Shown piece after piece: positions 56,971 to 59,581 of a DNA stretch of 59,581 bases. The notes under the pieces were generated by a model, which saw only the letters and a list, made by a program, of their open reading frames with translations, did no database searches and was not told the origin of the DNA. Both the position numbers and the translations under genes were made by a program. The number at the start of each line of letters is the position of its first letter. Positions within the stretch are counted from its first letter, which is position 1. The stretch is from Sideroxyarcus sp045866275 (GTDB lineage Bacteria; Pseudomonadota; Gammaproteobacteria; Burkholderiales; Gallionellaceae), in contig BAAFRX010000014.1 of the NCBI GenBank assembly GCA_045866275.1, positions 1-59,581 of the forward strand, written 5' to 3'.

Positions 56971-59154
56971 TCAGATGGATGCCGCGCGATTTGGTTCACT
57001 CGGCTGCCAGCGTTTCAGCAGCAGGGCATTGCTGACCACCGAAACCGAGCTCATCGCCATCGCCGCGCCGGCGATCACCGGATTGAGCATGCCCAGCACC
57101 GCCAGCGGGATACCGAGCACATTGTAGGCGAAGGCAAAGAACAAGTTCTGTCGAATCTTGCGCAGGGTGGCGCGCGACAGCGAGATGGCATCGGCCACCG
57201 CCATCAGATCGTTGTGCATCAGGGTGATGTCGGCGGCTTCCAGCGCGATGTCGCTGCCGCTTTTCATGGCGAAGCTGACCTCCGCCGCCGCCAGTGCCGG
57301 CGCGTCGTTGATGCCGTCGCCCACCATGCCGACGATTTCATGCTCACCCTTGAGCGACCGGATCAATGCGGCCTTGTCCTGCGGCAACACCTCTGCACGG
57401 AATTCGGCGATGCCGGCCTGGTTGGCGATGGCCTGTGCCGTGGCGTGATTGTCGCCGCTCAACATCACGACGCGGATGCCCATGCCGCGCAATTTGGAAA
57501 CGGCCCGGCGGCTGCTTTCGCGCAGGCCGTCCGCAAGGGCGAAGGTGCCGAGTGCGGTACAGTTGCGCGCCACCACGATCAGCGACTTTCCCTGCTGTTG
57601 CAGGGCATGCAGTGCGCTGTCATTGAGAGTGACGCCATTTTGCGCGGCAAAGGCGGGCGAGCCGAGCAAACAATCGGTGCCGTCGAGGCGGGCGCTGACT
57701 CCCAGCCCTGCATATTCGTGCAGGTCACTGACCTCGACGGTTTGCGCCGTGCCGAGAGGGTCGAGCAGGGCGCGTGCCAGCGGGTGAGTGGAGTGTTGAG
57801 CCAGCGCGGCGGCGGTGTGGCGCAACGCGTCGCCGGCGATTCCAGGAGCGGCGAGCACATCGGTGACGCTGGGCTTGCCTGCGGTCAGGGTGCCGGTCTT
57901 GTCCAGCGCCAGCACCGTGAGGGCGTGGGCGCGCTCCAGCGCGGCGGCATCCTTGACCAGAATGCCTGCGTGCGCGGCGCGTCCGGTGGCGACCACCACC
58001 GCCGTCGGCGTCGCCAGGCCCAGCGCGCAGGGGCAGGCGATCACCAGCACCGACACCGCATTGATCAGCGCCCCGCTGAATTCGCCGCCGATCCACCACC
58101 AGCCGATGAAGGTGAGCGCGGCAACGGCCAGCACAGCCGGCACGAACACCGCCGAGATGCGGTCGGCCAGGCGCTGGATCGCGGCTTTCGAACCTTGTGC
58201 CTGTTCCACCAGACGGATGATGGCGGCGAGCTGGGTGCGCGAGCCGACCGCCAGCGCGCGGCAGCGCAACAAGCCTTGCTGATTGAGGGTGGCGGTATAG
58301 ACCTTGTCGCCCGCCTGCTTCATCTGCGGCAGACTTTCGCCGGTGAGCATGGCTTCATCCACGCTGGAACTGCCTTCGAGCACAATGCCATCGACCGGCA
58401 TGCTTTCACCGGGACGCACCACGAAGATTTCGTCCGGGCGCAGGGAGCCGGCAGAGACATCGAGCAATTTTCCGTCGCGTTCGGTGTGCGCCAACTTCGG
58501 TTGCAGATTGATCAGCGCTTCCAGCGCGGCGGAGGCCTTGCCCTTGGCATTCGCTTCCAGCAGTTTACCCATCAGCACCAGGGTGATGAGCGTCGCGCTG
58601 GCCTCGAAATAAACCGCCTGGTCGAGCCCGAGCAGCCACACGGCACAACTCATGAAATAGGCGGCGCTGGTGCCGAGCGCGACCAGCACATCCATGTTGC
58701 TGCTGCCGGATCGCAGCGCACTCCAGGCGCCGCGGTAAAACCGCGCACCGGCCCAGAACTGCACCGGCGTGGCGAGCAGCCATTGCAGCCACAGCGGCAA
58801 CATGACGTGGATACCGGCGAACATCAGTAGCATCTCGACGATGAGCGGCAGGGTGAGCAGCACAGCGATGAAAAACTGCCGGCGCTCGCGGCGCAGCACG
58901 GCCTGGCGCGCGGCCTTCTCGGCGGCGAAGTCGCGCGCCGGGTGGGCATCGAAGCCGGTTTTGCGCACGGTCTCGATCAGGATGTCGAGATCGGTGGCGG
59001 CAGCATCGAACGTGATGCTCGCCTTTTCCGTGGCGATGTTCACCACGGCGGTGACGTGTGGCAATTGGTTGAGGGATTTCTCCAGGCGCGCAGAACAGGA
59101 TGCGCAGTGCATCCCGGTGATCTGCAATTCGGCGTGTTGGGTTTGTGGGGTCAT
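56971..59154 (-). CDS. copA: Copper-translocating P-type ATPase
   Basis: A 727-residue P1B-type ATPase exporting Cu+. One N-terminal metal-binding domain has GMHCASC (Cys17, Cys20). Eight membrane helices include the transport motif CPCALGLATP. The phosphorylation site is DKTGTLT, the actuator loop has LTGE, the nucleotide domain has THPLA, and the hinge is GDGINDAPALA. FAYNVLGIPLAV and AMSSVSVVSNALLL near the end are the Cu+-specific residues of helices 7 and 8. No CueR-type regulator or CopZ is next to it. Confidence 0.95.
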   Translation of the reverse strand: MTPQTQHAELQITGMHCASCSARLEKSLNQLPHVTAVVNIATEKASITFDAAATDLDILIETVRKTGFDAHPARDFAAEKAARQAVLRRERRQFFIAVLLTLPLIVEMLLMFAGIHVMLPLWLQWLLATPVQFWAGARFYRGAWSALRSGSSNMDVLVALGTSAAYFMSCAVWLLGLDQAVYFEASATLITLVLMGKLLEANAKGKASAALEALINLQPKLAHTERDGKLLDVSAGSLRPDEIFVVRPGESMPVDGIVLEGSSSVDEAMLTGESLPQMKQAGDKVYTATLNQQGLLRCRALAVGSRTQLAAIIRLVEQAQGSKAAIQRLADRISAVFVPAVLAVAALTFIGWWWIGGEFSGALINAVSVLVIACPCALGLATPTAVVVATGRAAHAGILVKDAAALERAHALTVLALDKTGTLTAGKPSVTDVLAAPGIAGDALRHTAAALAQHSTHPLARALLDPLGTAQTVEVSDLHEYAGLGVSARLDGTDCLLGSPAFAAQNGVTLNDSALHALQQQGKSLIVVARNCTALGTFALADGLRESSRRAVSKLRGMGIRVVMLSGDNHATAQAIANQAGIAEFRAEVLPQDKAALIRSLKGEHEIVGMVGDGINDAPALAAAEVSFAMKSGSDIALEAADITLMHNDLMAVADAISLSRATLRKIRQNLFFAFAYNVLGIPLAVLGMLNPVIAGAAMAMSSVSVVSNALLLKRWQPSEPNRAASI

Positions 59155-59226
59155 CGGGTGCGGAATTTAGCACTTTCCACGGGGGCACGTAACGCGGATG
59201 CCAATAGGGTATTTTGGTGCGCGGGC

Positions 59227-59252
59227 AAAAAAATGCCCGACCAGGTCGGGCA
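59227..59252 (-). terminator. Terminator of the DUF2892 gene
   Basis: On the minus strand TGCCCGA and TCGGGCA form a seven-pair stem with loop CCTGG, followed by seven T residues (plus-strand A-run 59227-59233). Confidence 0.85.
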
Positions 59253-59269
59253 AAACAGGGAGAAACGAA

Positions 59270-59464
59270 TTACTTTTTTTCCAGCGGGCAGGTGCTCAAG
59301 CCAAACAGGGCATAGGCCGGGCAGAACTTGAAGAGGCCGGTGAGCAGAGGCACGACGCCGATATAACCCCACACGCCGACCGTGCCGCTGGCGGCGAGAC
59401 CGATCAGAACCAGACCTGCGATGATGCGCAACACGCGATCCGTACTGCCAACGTTGAATTTCAT
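59270..59464 (-). CDS. DUF2892 (YgaP-like) membrane protein
   Basis: A 64-residue inner-membrane protein with two helices. The family signature is complete: MKFNVGSTDRVLRIIAGLVL at the start and LLTGLFKFCPAYALFGLSTC at the end, with the cysteine pair near residues 48 and 59. These proteins occur alone or fused to rhodanese (YgaP) and have no settled role, though sulfur or thiosulfate handling is often suggested. Its own terminator separates it from copA, so they are probably separate transcripts. Confidence 0.87.
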   Translation of the reverse strand: MKFNVGSTDRVLRIIAGLVLIGLAASGTVGVWGYIGVVPLLTGLFKFCPAYALFGLSTCPLEKK

Positions 59465-59581
59465 GGTGTGCTTATATGGACGCCTCCCGGTTTAGCAAGA
59501 GATTTGTCGTGTTTTGGTAAAACCAGAAATCGGCTGCAGTCTTATATCCGGCCTTGTTGCAAGCTGGACTTCTGCCTGCGG

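Overview
The window is a GC-rich (roughly 60 percent by eye) piece of a bacterial chromosome. Gene content and order (rimP-nusA-infB-rbfA-truB-rpsO-pnp, uvrC-pgsA-tRNA genes, and hemH, hrcA, nadK, recN, bamE and dapB close together) point to a betaproteobacterium. A TusE/DsrC-like protein, a pentaheme periplasmic cytochrome, a copper ATPase and a small O2-binding globin fit the Nitrosomonadales, for example the iron-oxidising Gallionellaceae. That placement is inference and no marker gene here settles it. No rRNA genes and no CRISPR array were seen.

Layout. 1-3830: an integron-type tyrosine recombinase (IntI) whose stop codon overlaps the start of a peptide-type ABC permease, followed by a second permease carrying an in-frame dispersed repeat. 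3830-10110: mixed housekeeping genes, including a TusE-BolA-GrxD operon with a good candidate IscR site, then yaeQ, an MFS carrier, rsuA, a DUF155 protein and mtnA. 10124-10268: a MITE-like inverted-repeat element. 10376-18850: the transcription/translation operon rimP to pnp, with a possible leader attenuator. 18882-22243: a UDG-family gene, uvrC, pgsA and tRNA-Pro, tRNA-Arg and tRNA-His; an integrase remnant abuts tRNA-His. 22457-29061: a nucleotidyltransferase, a stop-interrupted gene, xseA, and three ArnT/ArnE/ArnB-like genes for glycolipid modification. 29062-33104: repeats, then an operon of truncated haemoglobin, CHASE2 adenylate cyclase, SH3 protein and M48 protease. 33121-43748: hemH and hrcA on the minus strand, an RND efflux pair, nadK, recN, a BamE fusion and dapB.

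43972-51598 is the most unusual block. It is one translationally coupled operon with two N6-adenine-methylase-like proteins, a YhcG/DUF1016 PDDEXK nuclease, a DUF559 nuclease, a Fic AMP-transferase and a large GIY-YIG plus DEAD/DEAH helicase protein. The first methylase keeps the SAM-binding motif but has no NPPY; the second has NPPY but a degenerate SAM motif, so the two could complement each other. The Fic gene sits between a truncated and a complete copy of the helicase gene start, as if inserted there.

51790-59464: mntP, a repeat element, the pentaheme cytochrome, a 728-residue membrane-anchored coiled-coil protein, a SlyB-like lipoprotein, copA and a DUF2892 protein.

At least three dispersed inverted-repeat families recur (a 28-bp arm family, a GTGGGTCGGGTT family, and CCCCTCTCCC/GGGAGAGG tracts). 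Several copies lie inside genes and have altered the encoded proteins.
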